Below are positions 26,730 to 35,283 of a stretch of 64,000 nucleotides of DNA, piece by piece; within the stretch, counting starts at the first letter, position 1, and each line of letters opens with the position of its first letter. The DNA comes from Allobosea sp. (GTDB lineage Bacteria > Pseudomonadota > Alphaproteobacteria > Rhizobiales > Kaistiaceae), in contig JAFKFV010000019.1 of NCBI GenBank assembly GCA_017307955.1, forward strand, positions 1 to 64,000. The letters run 5' to 3'. The translations under genes were made by a program, and so were the position numbers. Below the pieces are notes generated by a model. It worked only from the letters and a program-made list of their open reading frames with translations, was not told the DNA's origin and searched no databases.

Positions 26730-27107
26730 TCAGCGCCCGCCGATCGGCACCTTCGCCGCCCAGCGGCCGTAGAGCGCGAGCGCCGCGCCGGCCATGGTAC
26801 CTGCTGCCGTGGCGAGGTCCACCAGCATCGAGCGCTCGTCCGGCCCCAATTCGTGGCCGACGAGGAGGCCGATCAGCGGCGCAAGGCCCGCGACCAGCGC
26901 GCCCCAGGTGACGCGCGAGCGATACCAGGGCTCGGCATTCAGCGCGTGAGCAAGGGCCGGATCGGCGGCGATGGCGCTTTGCAGCGACCCGGCAAGCGCG
27001 GGGAGCTGTTCTCCGCCAAGCGGTGCGCCGGCGCGCCCGGCCGCCGCCGCGACGGCCGGCAGGAGGGCCTCGGCGAGGCGGCCGGCGGCATGATCGTCGT
27101 TTCTCAT
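26730..27107 (-). CDS. Holin-like small membrane protein
   Basis: This 125-residue protein has two hydrophobic stretches in its C-terminal half (VTWGALVAGLAPLIGLLVG and TAAGTMAGAALALYGRW) separated by a short acidic linker. The layout 'SRVTWGALVA ... ALALYGRWAAK' is typical of phage holin-like proteins. The N-terminal half is Ala-rich. GGAGCC precedes the ATG at 27107; the much longer open frame upstream runs through non-coding and opposite-strand DNA. It lies only about 2 kb from the end of the GTA cluster, but a role in lysis is not shown. Confidence 0.6.
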   Translation of the reverse strand: MRNDDHAAGRLAEALLPAVAAAAGRAGAPLGGEQLPALAGSLQSAIAADPALAHALNAEPWYRSRVTWGALVAGLAPLIGLLVGHELGPDERSMLVDLATAAGTMAGAALALYGRWAAKVPIGGR

Positions 27108-27203
27108 CGTGAGGCTCCGTCTTCGGGGATGAGGCCGCCACAGCTTCGCCGGGATCGTGGCCGATCCGTTGCGATGCTGGGGGTCGGGGAAGGTGAATGC
27201 ATC

Positions 27204-27428
27204 ATGCTGAAGGCGATCCTCGTCTCGGCTCTCGGCGGCATCCTGTCGGGACACTATGTTCGGAACGGCTGGCGGGCGCTGTTCCTGGTCATCGCGCTGA
27301 TCGGCGCCGAGACCGCCTATGAGGCGATCCATCACCACTGGTCGGGCCGCCACGACATCGGCGCCTTCGGCGTCCTCGACACCGTCGGATCGGGCGCCGT
27401 GCTGGTCGGCGAACTGCTGTCGGGCTGA
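27204..27428 (+). CDS. Small hydrophobic protein of unknown function
   Basis: This 74-residue product has a glycine-rich hydrophobic N-terminus (LKAILVSALGGILSGHYV), a second hydrophobic stretch (WRALFLVIALIGAETAYEA) and a His-rich loop, HHHWSGRHD. AAGGTGA lies about nine bases before the ATG. It is divergent from the holin-like gene. I do not recognise a family. Confidence 0.5.
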   Translation: MLKAILVSALGGILSGHYVRNGWRALFLVIALIGAETAYEAIHHHWSGRHDIGAFGVLDTVGSGAVLVGELLSG

Positions 27429-27439
27429 GGCCGAAAAAA

Positions 27440-27570
27440 CTTCGAGAAAAATCGCGAAGGCCGTGGAACCGGGTTCTTCGGCGCGTGTTGTACGGGTGGA
27501 TCGCACACCGATCCAAACCCGGCCCCACGCCGGTGAGCCCGCCGATCCCCCGACGGCGGGCTCTTTCTTT
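27440..27570 (+). ncRNA. Candidate structured small RNA or 3' UTR with terminator
   Basis: CCGGGTT (27469-27475) pairs with AACCCGG (27516-27522), enclosing a 7-bp TGGATCG/CGATCCA hairpin (27497-27515). A perfect 10-bp GAGCCCGCCG/CGGCGGGCTC stem (27535-27563) follows, with a TTTCTTT tail. The whole lies between the 74-residue ORF and the DUF2092 gene without coding potential. It could be an independent sRNA or the 3' end of the upstream transcript. Confidence 0.5.
27535..27570 (+). terminator. Rho-independent terminator
   Basis: A perfect 10-bp GC-rich stem with a nine-base loop (27535-27563) is followed by TTTCTTT on the plus strand. It ends transcription coming from the 74-residue ORF or the candidate sRNA before the DUF2092 gene. 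Confidence 0.85.
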
Positions 27571-27693
27571 GTGTGCGGTGCGATCCGCCCTTCCCCTTCA
27601 TCGATCCGTAACGAATATTGATTCTGCTTCGCGCGGGAACCGCCGACGGCTGCCGCCGGAGCGCGGTTCGTCACTTCGCTAGCGAGGCCATCG

Positions 27694-28464
27694 ATGATGA
27701 AGACGACGTTCTGGTGCGCCGCTGTGATCAGCGGCTTCCTGGGCCTTGCGCCCTTCGCGGCGCCGGCCTTCGCAGCCGACGAGGCGCCGAAGCCCATTGT
27801 CGAGCAGAGCGCGCTGCAGCTGCTGAAGAAGATGAGCGACACGCTCGCTTCGGCGCAGGTGATCCAGCTCGGCGCCATCGATTTCCGCGAGCTGCCGACC
27901 TCGCAGGGCCAGATGATCACGGCGATCACGACCTCGGAAGTGATCGCCGAGCGGCCCAACAAGTTCCGCGCCGATGCCGTGGTCAACGGCTCCGACACGA
28001 CCTTCGTCTATGACGGCAAGACCTTCACCGCCTACGACCAGACGAAGAACCTCTATGTGACGGCGCCGCTCGCCAGCGGCCAGATCGAGGAATTTTTCAA
28101 GAAGCTCGGCGAGGAGCGCGGCATCGAGTTCGCGATCGCCGATTTCCTGTCCGCCGATCCCTATGCGGTGCTGACCAAGAACCTCGTCAACGCCTATGAC
28201 GCCGGCCCGACGACGATCGACGGCCAGAACGCCAACCACCTCGTCTTCTCGGCGCCCGGCCTCGAATGGCAACTCTGGCTGGATGCCGGCAACAATCTGC
28301 CGATCTTCTACGCCGCCACCTATACCGACGCGCCGCGCGAGCCACGCTTCATGGTCAATTTCCGCGGCTGGAACCTGAAGGCGACGCCGTCGCCGGCGGC
28401 CTTCGCCTTCACGCCGCCCGCCGGCGCGTCGTCGATCGACTTCCTGCCGGCCGGCCAGAACTGA
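27694..28464 (+). CDS. DUF2092 family periplasmic protein
   Basis: This 256-residue exported protein has a signal peptide of about 28 residues (cleavage near AFAAD). The mature part follows the DUF2092 pattern: a helix with LLKKMSDTLASAQ, beta strands around RPNKFRADAVVNG and FVYDGKTFTAYD, NLYVTAPL, and LEWQLWLDAGNNLPIFYAATY. The fold is probably LolA-like. No enzymatic role is known. It is followed 29 bases later by another small exported protein gene, so the two are probably one operon. Confidence 0.8.
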   Translation: MMKTTFWCAAVISGFLGLAPFAAPAFAADEAPKPIVEQSALQLLKKMSDTLASAQVIQLGAIDFRELPTSQGQMITAITTSEVIAERPNKFRADAVVNGSDTTFVYDGKTFTAYDQTKNLYVTAPLASGQIEEFFKKLGEERGIEFAIADFLSADPYAVLTKNLVNAYDAGPTTIDGQNANHLVFSAPGLEWQLWLDAGNNLPIFYAATYTDAPREPRFMVNFRGWNLKATPSPAAFAFTPPAGASSIDFLPAGQN

Positions 28465-28493
28465 TCCGAACCGCGACGCTGAAGGAAACAGCC

Positions 28494-28904
28494 ATGTCGA
28501 AGATGTCCGTCTCGAAGCCGGTTCTCGCTCTTCTCGCCGCCGGCTCCCTCCTCGCCTCGTCGATGCCCGCCTCCGCCTGGGTCGCCGCGCACAGCGCCGG
28601 AGTCTGGCGCGGCCCGGCCGGCGGTGTCCATGCCTATAGCGACGGCTTCGCTGCCGGCGGACCGCGCTATGGCTATGCGCCGCGCTACGGCTATGGCTGG
28701 GGCGCCCCGGCGGCCGGCGCCGTCGCGGGCGCGGCCGTCGCCGGCGCGGTGGTCGGCGCCGCCGTGGGCGCGACCGTCGCCTCGCTGCCGCGCAGCTGCG
28801 TGACGATCGCCGGCCCGTCCGTGATCTACAATTGCGGCGGGGTCTATTATAGCCCCTATTACGGCCCGTCGGGCGTCGTCTACCAGGTCGTCCCGGCGCC
28901 GTAG
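28494..28904 (+). CDS. Small exported Gly/Ala/Tyr-rich protein
   Basis: This 136-residue protein has a signal peptide (residues 1-29, ending SASA), then a Tyr/Gly-rich segment (PRYGYAPRYGYGWG), an Ala/Val/Gly-zipper of about 30 residues (AGAAVAGAVVGAAVGATVA) and a C-terminal part with two Cys (SCVTIAGPSVIYNCGG) and YYSPYYGPSGVVYQVV. Such proteins commonly partner DUF2092 genes in Rhizobiales and are presumed envelope-associated. AAGGAAACAGCC precedes the ATG. Confidence 0.7.
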   Translation: MSKMSVSKPVLALLAAGSLLASSMPASAWVAAHSAGVWRGPAGGVHAYSDGFAAGGPRYGYAPRYGYGWGAPAAGAVAGAAVAGAVVGAAVGATVASLPRSCVTIAGPSVIYNCGGVYYSPYYGPSGVVYQVVPAP

Positions 28905-28910
28905 ACCGCA

Positions 28911-28978
28911 GCATTTTCGAGCGAAGCGGGTACCGGCTCGCGTGAAGAAAATGCGTCAAGTCAAAGAGATGGAGCATC
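28911..28978. repeat. Rhizobial intergenic palindromic element
   Basis: GCATTTTC (28911-28918) and its complement GAAAATGC (28947-28954) enclose CGAGC/GCTCG inner arms, followed by a GTCAAGTCAAAGAGATGGAGC tail. Sequences of this form recur between genes in many Rhizobiales, so this is probably a dispersed repeat rather than a site specific to these genes. Confidence 0.6.
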
Positions 28979-29008
28979 TCCGGTGAACCGGAGTTCATCG
29001 GAGATAGC

Positions 29009-29353
29009 CTAGATCGCGACCCAGCCCGACGCCTTCCTGACGAGGACGGCGTCGGCCGCCTTGTCATAGGCGAGCCAGCCGATCGACGGCGCCGCGAACA
29101 GCCAGGCGCCGTCGACGAATGTCGCGAGCATCCCGCCCTTGCCGGCCCAGGCCCCTGAGGGGCTTGCGCCCAGCAGATAGCGTTCCCCGTCGGCGGGCGC
29201 CGATGGCGGCGTCGTCGCGGCGGAGGCCTCGACGGCGAGATGCATCATCGCGTCAATCAGCCGGAGCGCCTCATTGTGGGTCACATGCTTCTGCGCCTGC
29301 GCGGCCGCGAGATAGGGCAGCGCCAGATGCGCCGTCGTGAGCGGATCAGCCAT
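29009..29353 (-). CDS. DUF2793 tail-associated protein of the GTA cluster
   Basis: This 114-residue protein matches the DUF2793 pattern: LALPYLAAAQAQKHVTHNEA, then GERYLLGASPSGAWAGKGG and GAWLFAAPSIGWLAYDKA. Such domains are found at the ends of alphaproteobacterial phage and GTA tail operons and are thought to belong to fibre or host-recognition parts. It overlaps the host-specificity gene by eight bases and is the last gene of the cluster. Confidence 0.8.
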   Translation of the reverse strand: MADPLTTAHLALPYLAAAQAQKHVTHNEALRLIDAMMHLAVEASAATTPPSAPADGERYLLGASPSGAWAGKGGMLATFVDGAWLFAAPSIGWLAYDKAADAVLVRKASGWVAI

Positions 29354-32300
29354 GAACGAGGATCTCCGTGGTGAGGCCGGCGCCGGAGGTAGCGCCGAGC
29401 TGTGCGACGCGCGCCGTGAAGGCGGCGCTAGGCGATGACAGGACGGCGGCGAGCTCCGCGGCCGTGAAGAGCGCCGCCGGCTCGGCCACCGTGCGGCTGG
29501 CGCGAAGCACCGACCCTTCCAGCAAGTCGACGCGATAGGCCTCGCGCTCCTCGCCGAGCGGCACCTCGGCCTGGTCCCAGCGGTCGCCGTCGCGGCGCGT
29601 CTGGCGGATCCATGTCAGCGTCACGGCGCCGGCACCGTCGCGGCTGCCACGAAGATGCACCGGGGCGAGACAGACGAGCCCCCTGCCCGCAACGGCGAAG
29701 GCGCGGTCGGTGAAGCGGTCGGCATCATAGGTTGCGCCGAGCGGACCGACGCGCATCCACCGCGAAAGGCCGATTTCAGCGGCGTCGAGTTCGAGCAGCG
29801 GAACGGCGGCGTCGAGCTTGATGAACCGCGCGCCCGCCACATGGCCCGCCGCCGCGCGGTCGCCGGTGCCGCCCTGGCCGCGCAGGAGCCCTCTCAGGCG
29901 GTAGCGCCGCGGGCCGATCAGCGTCGCGCTGCGATACTGGACGAGTTCGAAGCCGGCCGCCTCGCTGCCGATCGCCGCGAGATTGCCGCCATTCAGCACC
30001 GCCTCCGTCGGCAGCGAGGACAGCGCGCCGCTGGCGAGCGTCACCTCGATCGCCGCCGCCTCGTCGAAGCGGGCCACGGGACCGGGAGGAACGGCGGCGT
30101 CGATGGTGCCCGTCGTCGCGCGCTGGTCGACCCGCTGGCGAAACCGGAAGCCGGCCTCCGCGCTGCCGATCGCGACCGACATCGGCCCCGGCCAGGGATC
30201 GGCGAACACCGCGATGCGCGGCGCCGCGCCGGCCTCGGCGCCGGTCAGCGATGGCAGGTCGAGCACCGTGACGGCGGGCGGGCCCGCCTCGGCGCGCCGG
30301 ACCGGGGGCGCACTGGCGCCGCTGCCGATCGGCTGCGCCGAGGCGGTCGGATCGAGGGCGCGCGCCTCGATGCGCCGGGCTGCGCCGTCCTCGATCCGTG
30401 TCACATGCAGCATCCGCGCGCCGCCACTGTGCTCCAGCGTCACGACATCGCCCGCCTCGAGCGCCAGCGCGCCCGGCGGCAGCGCAAAGGCGAGCGTCTC
30501 GCGCCCGTCCCAGGCGTCCTGGAGCCGCGCATCGGCGAGCGTGGTGGCGACGCCGTCATCGGTGACGATCGCGGCGGAGAGCGCCGCCTGCCGCCGGCTC
30601 GCCGTTTCCAGCCGCCGCGAGGCGACCGACCGGCTGCGATAATCGGAGCGGCCGTCGCGGAAGGAGAGCGCCAGCTCGGCCGGCAGCTCCGTCTCCTGCG
30701 CGCGGCGGATCTGCAGCAGCGGCCCATCCTCTTCCTCGACGAGATCGCCCGCCGTGATCGCCAGCCTCGGCAAACCCCTCCGCAGGAAGGCGAGGCCTGC
30801 GCCCCGCTCGCCGACCGTGAAGCCGAAGATGTCGGCAAGCGGCTTCAGCGCGTCGCGCGCCGCGCCGGCCCGCTCGACGACATAGCCCTCGACCATGCCG
30901 TCGAGATCTCCGATCGAAGCGCCGGCGATGCCGTAGTCGGCGAGGATGCGCGCAATCAGTCGCGCCAGCGACAGGGCACCGAGCCGCCCGTTGAGCCAAT
31001 GGCCAGTCTCCCAGTTGCCGCCGTCGGACCAGACATCGGTCATCAGCGGAAAGGCGGGAAACGGCCGCGCATCCCAGGCCCAGACATGGCTCCAGGCGAC
31101 ATCGATCATCCGCCCGCCATAGACGGCCGAGACGGGATTGCGCGTGGCCATGAAGCCCGGCGCCGCCGGATCACGGTAGGCGAGCAGCGCCGAGAGCGCG
31201 CGCTCCTGCATCAGCGCGTCGCGACCGCCGCTGGAAAAATGCGGCAGCCGCGCGCCGCCGACCTTCGGGTCGGGGAAGACATTCGGCTCGTTGGCACCCT
31301 TGTCGACCGCCGGGCAGCCGAGTTCGGTCAGCCAGATCGGCTTCATGCCGGCGAGCCAGGCGGTCGGCGTCGCCGCCTCGACGCCGCCCGGCCGGTCGAC
31401 ATGGCGGTTGCCCCACCAGTCGGCGAGCGCCTTGTACCGGTAGACCCAGGGCTTGCCATAGGCTCCGTCGGTGATCGGCGAGCGGACCTGAGCCGCGCGG
31501 TCGGCATCGCTGGCATAATACCAGTCGAAGCCCTCGCCACCCTCGATATTGGCCGCGAGATAGGCCGTGTCGTGGCCGCTCTCGGCGTTGGCCGCATCGC
31601 GGTGGCCCGCTCCGTCGCGCCAGTCGGAGAGCGGCACATAGAGATCGATGCCGACCGCGTCGATCGCCGCGTCGGCCCAGAGCGGATCGAGATGGAAATG
31701 CACGTCCCCGCTGCCGTCGCCGGGCTGGTGGCCGAAATACTCGCTCCAGTCGGCGGCATAGGAGATCTTGGTGCCGCTGCCGAGCACGCCGCGCACATCG
31801 GCGGCGAGCGCCCGGAGCGCGGCGACGAAGGGATAGGTAGCGGGGCCGGAACGCAGCGTCGTCAGGCCGCGCAGTTCCGAGCCGATCAGGAAGCCGTCGA
31901 CGCCGCCGGCCGCCACGCAGAGATGCGCGGCATGCAGCACCATGCGCCGGTACGACCATTCCGCCGGGCCGAAATAGCTGACAGCGTCCCCCGACACCGA
32001 AAAGTCGCCCGGCGCGGCCGTACCCATGAAGGCGGCGATCTCGGCCGCGACGGCCGCCGTCTTGTCCGGCGATCCGGAAACGCCCGGCGCGAGCGAGGCG
32101 GTGATGCGGCCGCGCCAGGGGTAGGCCGGCTGCTCGCCCCAGCCATAAGGATCGGCGAGGCCGCTGCCGGGCGGGATGTCCATCATCAGGAACGGATAGA
32201 ACGTGATGCCGAGCCCGCGCGCCTTGACGTCGCGGAGCGCGCGGATGACGCCGTCGTCGGAGGGCGTGCCGCCAAAGGCCGGCCGCCCCTCGATCGGACT

Positions 32301-33218
32301 GACCAGCCGCGCCGCGCCTCGCGCGAGCCCCGCGACGCGCCATTCCGGCACGGTCGTGCCGCTCGCCGTCTCGACACGCGGGGCCACCTGACAGCGATCG
32401 GCGCGAAGATCGTCGCCGAACCAGCTGACGGCGAGCGCCACACGCTCGAGATTGGGGCAGATTGCCTGCAACTCGTCGAGCGAGGCGCGCCAGTCGGTCT
32501 TCACCGCATCCTGGTGGCGGTTGAGCGCCGGGCGGCTGCCGGGCGTGCCGATCCGGTAGACAGGCTCCGGGTCATAGGCGAATTCCGACGCCGCCGGAAT
32601 GACCACCACTGCCCGGACCGCCTCCTCGACACCGCCCACAGGACGGAACACCTCGAAGGCGAGCTGCGGCAAGCGGTTGCCGAAGGTCCCGATCGGCAGC
32701 CGCTCGAACACCATGACCGCGGTGCCGCGATAGGCCGGCGTGCCGGCCGCGCCCTGCTTGGCCTCGATCAGGCTGTCGGCCATCTGGTCCTCGGCGCCGG
32801 TCATGAGCCGGCAGGTGACCGTGGAGAGGTCGAGCTCCTCGCCATCGGCCCAGCAGCGGCCGATCCGCGCCACCGGCCCCTCGCAGAGCGCGACAGCGAA
32901 ATTCGCGTTATAGGCATAGTTGGTGACGGTCGGCCCGCCCTTGCCGCCCTCTTCGCTCGTCACCTCCTCGAAGCGGGTCGCCCAGATCACCTGGCCGGAG
33001 AGCCGCGCGCGGCCATAGAGGCGGGGGATCGGCGCGCCCTCTTCCGAGCGCTGCACGTCGAGATCGCTGAGCCGCGCGCCTTCGCTGTCGCTGCCGAACA
33101 GCGAGCGGTCGATGACATTGCCGGCCAGCGCGCCGACCGCGCCGCCGATGACGGCGCCGAGCGGACCGAAGACGCCGCCGACGGCCGCGCCGGCGGCCTG
33201 CAGGACGATGGTGGCCAT
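29346..33218 (-). CDS. GTA host-specificity/baseplate megatron protein (gp15-like)
   Basis: This 1290-residue protein is the large baseplate and receptor-contact protein of RcGTA-like particles. The N-terminus is hydrophobic (AAGAAVGGVFGPLGAVIGG, as in many tail proteins). A GTA TIM-barrel-like glycoside-hydrolase-fold region follows in the middle (around ITFYPFLMMDIP, FLIGSELRGL, ISYAADWSEYFG, IDAVGIDLYVPL), then a phage-tail_3 type region and beta-rich C-terminal domains. The ATG at 33218 overlaps the peptidase stop as ATGA. Length is close to the RcGTA protein (about 1300). Confidence 0.93.
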   Translation of the reverse strand: MATIVLQAAGAAVGGVFGPLGAVIGGAVGALAGNVIDRSLFGSDSEGARLSDLDVQRSEEGAPIPRLYGRARLSGQVIWATRFEEVTSEEGGKGGPTVTNYAYNANFAVALCEGPVARIGRCWADGEELDLSTVTCRLMTGAEDQMADSLIEAKQGAAGTPAYRGTAVMVFERLPIGTFGNRLPQLAFEVFRPVGGVEEAVRAVVVIPAASEFAYDPEPVYRIGTPGSRPALNRHQDAVKTDWRASLDELQAICPNLERVALAVSWFGDDLRADRCQVAPRVETASGTTVPEWRVAGLARGAARLVSPIEGRPAFGGTPSDDGVIRALRDVKARGLGITFYPFLMMDIPPGSGLADPYGWGEQPAYPWRGRITASLAPGVSGSPDKTAAVAAEIAAFMGTAAPGDFSVSGDAVSYFGPAEWSYRRMVLHAAHLCVAAGGVDGFLIGSELRGLTTLRSGPATYPFVAALRALAADVRGVLGSGTKISYAADWSEYFGHQPGDGSGDVHFHLDPLWADAAIDAVGIDLYVPLSDWRDGAGHRDAANAESGHDTAYLAANIEGGEGFDWYYASDADRAAQVRSPITDGAYGKPWVYRYKALADWWGNRHVDRPGGVEAATPTAWLAGMKPIWLTELGCPAVDKGANEPNVFPDPKVGGARLPHFSSGGRDALMQERALSALLAYRDPAAPGFMATRNPVSAVYGGRMIDVAWSHVWAWDARPFPAFPLMTDVWSDGGNWETGHWLNGRLGALSLARLIARILADYGIAGASIGDLDGMVEGYVVERAGAARDALKPLADIFGFTVGERGAGLAFLRRGLPRLAITAGDLVEEEDGPLLQIRRAQETELPAELALSFRDGRSDYRSRSVASRRLETASRRQAALSAAIVTDDGVATTLADARLQDAWDGRETLAFALPPGALALEAGDVVTLEHSGGARMLHVTRIEDGAARRIEARALDPTASAQPIGSGASAPPVRRAEAGPPAVTVLDLPSLTGAEAGAAPRIAVFADPWPGPMSVAIGSAEAGFRFRQRVDQRATTGTIDAAVPPGPVARFDEAAAIEVTLASGALSSLPTEAVLNGGNLAAIGSEAAGFELVQYRSATLIGPRRYRLRGLLRGQGGTGDRAAAGHVAGARFIKLDAAVPLLELDAAEIGLSRWMRVGPLGATYDADRFTDRAFAVAGRGLVCLAPVHLRGSRDGAGAVTLTWIRQTRRDGDRWDQAEVPLGEEREAYRVDLLEGSVLRASRTVAEPAALFTAAELAAVLSSPSAAFTARVAQLGATSGAGLTTEILVHG

Positions 33219-33658
33219 CAGTCTGTCACTCCGGGAAACGAGAAGGCGAAGGCGAGGCGGCGGCGCCACCAGGGCGCGAGATGCGCCAGCGCGACGGCGG
33301 CGCCGTCATGGGCATGGATGAACCGGTCCGGCGCGACGAGGATCGCCGCATGCTTGGCGGGCATCCCCTCGCGCCAGCGAAAGAGCAGCAGATCGCCCGG
33401 CAGCGCGGCGTCCACCGCGACCTCGGCCATGTGCCGCCGCGCGGCATCGCGCAGCGTCTCCGCGCCCCGCGCCTCGGCCCAATCCGGCGTATAGGCCGGC
33501 ACCGCCTCGGCCTCGGCGCCATAGACCTCGCGCCACACGCCGCGCACCAGCCCCAGGCAATCGGCCCCAACGCCCTTCAGCGAGGCCTGATGCCGATAGG
33601 GCGTCCCAAGCCATCCGAGCGCCGCCGCGACGACGGCATCCCGCGTGACGACGGTCAT
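33218..33658 (-). CDS. GTA NlpC/P60 family cell-wall peptidase (gp14-like)
   Basis: This 146-residue protein is the tail peptidase that is thought to open recipient peptidoglycan. The NlpC/P60 fold is visible: the nucleophile Cys in GADCLGLVRGVWREVYG near residue 35 and the catalytic His in PAKHAAILV near residue 105. The start at 33658 follows GGAGGCTTC; upstream in-frame ATGs lie in a Gly/Ser/Arg-rich non-coding stretch. It lies between the DUF2163 hub protein and the megatron protein, its usual place. Confidence 0.92.
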   Translation of the reverse strand: MTVVTRDAVVAAALGWLGTPYRHQASLKGVGADCLGLVRGVWREVYGAEAEAVPAYTPDWAEARGAETLRDAARRHMAEVAVDAALPGDLLLFRWREGMPAKHAAILVAPDRFIHAHDGAAVALAHLAPWWRRRLAFAFSFPGVTD

Positions 33659-33741
33659 GAAGCCTCCTGTGAATGAATGGCCGCCCGACCGAGAGGGAGA
33701 ACCCCCTCCCCGACCCGCCGCGCTTCGCGGCAGACGCCGCC

Positions 33742-34629
33742 TCACCCCACCGGCGAGCCGTCATTGTGGCTGCCGGAGCGGGCGTAGCCGAGGGTGAAGT
33801 CGTTGCCGGGCATGTGCGGGAAGCCGCGGAAATTGAGCGCATTGGCGAAGCGGTCGCGGCAGGTCGCAAAGCGCTTGTCGCAGCCGGCGGTGAGCGCCAG
33901 CGTGTCGCCCGGCGCGACCGGGAACGGCGGCGCCGACCAGAGCGCGAGGCTCATCGCGCCCTCGACCACGCGCTGCATCTTGATCGCCGAGGCGAAGCCC
34001 GCATTGGCGCCGCTCGTGAAGCGGGCGCGGCCACGTTCGAACCAGGCCGAAGCGTAGCCGCCGAGCCCCGAAACGGCGAAGAGCCGCGCATCGGTCGCGG
34101 CGAGGACGGTGGCCGTCGCCGCATAGGCCGGCGCGGAGAGATCGACGCCGCAGCGCGCATCGCCGAGATCGGCGTCGCAGGCCGAGCGAAAGAAGCGGCC
34201 GCGCGGCTCGTCGAGCGCCGCCGCCGGACCGCGGATTTCGGCGCGGAAGGCGCCGTCCTCGCTCACCACCTCGCCGACATGTCCACCGCGCACGAGGACA
34301 CGCTCGACCGGCGCCTGCCAGTTGACGGTGAAGACCTCGACAGCGGCATGGTCGAAGCGGCCGATGGCGAGGTCATGCGCCGAGATGCGGTCCGAGCTGA
34401 GCGCACCGGCGACCTCGAGCCCGCCGGTCGAAAAGCCGGCCTCGCTGACCGCCTCGCTCGCCGAAAGCCCGCTCGCCGCCTCGAACAGCGTGCCGTCGAA
34501 GACAAGGTCGCGGTCGTGATCGGTGAAGCCGAGCCGCGTGCCGTCTGCGAGCGTCAGCCGCCAGCATTGGCAGAGCGTCGTCGCCTCGCCGGCGACATGG
34601 GCGGCGAGCCCTTCGGGAAGCGCTCTCAC
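33742..34629 (-). CDS. GTA DUF2163 baseplate hub protein (gp13-like)
   Basis: This 295-residue protein is a structural hub at the tail tip. Family features include CQCWRLTLADGTRLGFTDHD near residue 20, DLGDARCGVDLSAP, and the C-terminal AGCDKRFATCRDRF and NALNFRGFPHMPGND (Phage_BR0599-type). Conserved Cys residues at the tail tip of RcGTA are reported to bind an iron-sulfur cluster; three or more Cys occur here in matching regions. The start is taken as GTG at 34629, which overlaps the previous stop (GTGA). Confidence 0.92.
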   Translation of the reverse strand: MRALPEGLAAHVAGEATTLCQCWRLTLADGTRLGFTDHDRDLVFDGTLFEAASGLSASEAVSEAGFSTGGLEVAGALSSDRISAHDLAIGRFDHAAVEVFTVNWQAPVERVLVRGGHVGEVVSEDGAFRAEIRGPAAALDEPRGRFFRSACDADLGDARCGVDLSAPAYAATATVLAATDARLFAVSGLGGYASAWFERGRARFTSGANAGFASAIKMQRVVEGAMSLALWSAPPFPVAPGDTLALTAGCDKRFATCRDRFANALNFRGFPHMPGNDFTLGYARSGSHNDGSPVG

Positions 34630-35273
34630 GGCCGGATCTCCACGAGCGGGATGGACGGGATCTCGCCGGCCTCGAAGGCGGCAAGGTTGATGGTGAGCGT
34701 GTCCGTGTCGAAGCGCACCGGCACGTCGAAGCGGAAACCGGCGGTGACGATCGCACCCGCAGCCGGGATATGGCCCGCCGCGAAGGTGACACGGCCCGTC
34801 GCATGATCGACCGCGACATGCCCGGCCGCCGCCTCGACCGAGCCGACCGCGACGCGGACGCTGCCGGCGACGGGCTTCGCGATCGCCCGCGCATAGGGCG
34901 CGTGGTCGCCGCCATAGCGCTTCACGAGCTGGAAGGTCGCCGTCGCGCCGTCGCCGGTGCCGAGCCTCTGGTCGAAGGGCGTCGGCTCGGTTCCGGGCGG
35001 CGCGGAAGCGTCGTCGGTGCGGTCGAGCCAACGGAAGCCGAAGAGCCGCCCGCGCCGCTCCTCGAAGAAGGCGATCACGGCATGGATGTCGGCGAGCGAG
35101 CGCACCCCGTAGCCGGCATCGTAGCGGCGGCGCGAGTCGGCCCAGCGCTGGTTGCGCTTTTCCCGTCCCGAAGCCAGCGCCACGATCTCGGTCTTGCGCT
35201 CCGGTCCGCCGGCGGAGCGGAGGCTGATCCCGGTCGGGAAGCGGACATCGTGAAATCCCTCGATGAGCGGCAT
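34626..35273 (-). CDS. GTA DUF2460 distal tail protein (gp12-like)
   Basis: This 215-residue protein forms the distal-tail ring of RcGTA-like particles (DUF2460/TIGR02217). It begins FHDVRFPTGISLRSAGGPE and continues with NQRWADSRRRYDAGYGVRSL and FFEERRGRLFGFRWLD, all family hallmarks. It is 10 bases past the tape-measure stop and overlaps the DUF2163 gene by four bases. Confidence 0.94.
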   Translation of the reverse strand: MPLIEGFHDVRFPTGISLRSAGGPERKTEIVALASGREKRNQRWADSRRRYDAGYGVRSLADIHAVIAFFEERRGRLFGFRWLDRTDDASAPPGTEPTPFDQRLGTGDGATATFQLVKRYGGDHAPYARAIAKPVAGSVRVAVGSVEAAAGHVAVDHATGRVTFAAGHIPAAGAIVTAGFRFDVPVRFDTDTLTINLAAFEAGEIPSIPLVEIRP

Positions 35274-35283
35274 CGCTCTCTCC

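Noticed and set aside
29655..33494. A 1279-residue plus-strand frame opposite the GTA megatron gene
   Set aside because: Antisense shadow of a confirmed tail gene; no recognisable domain.
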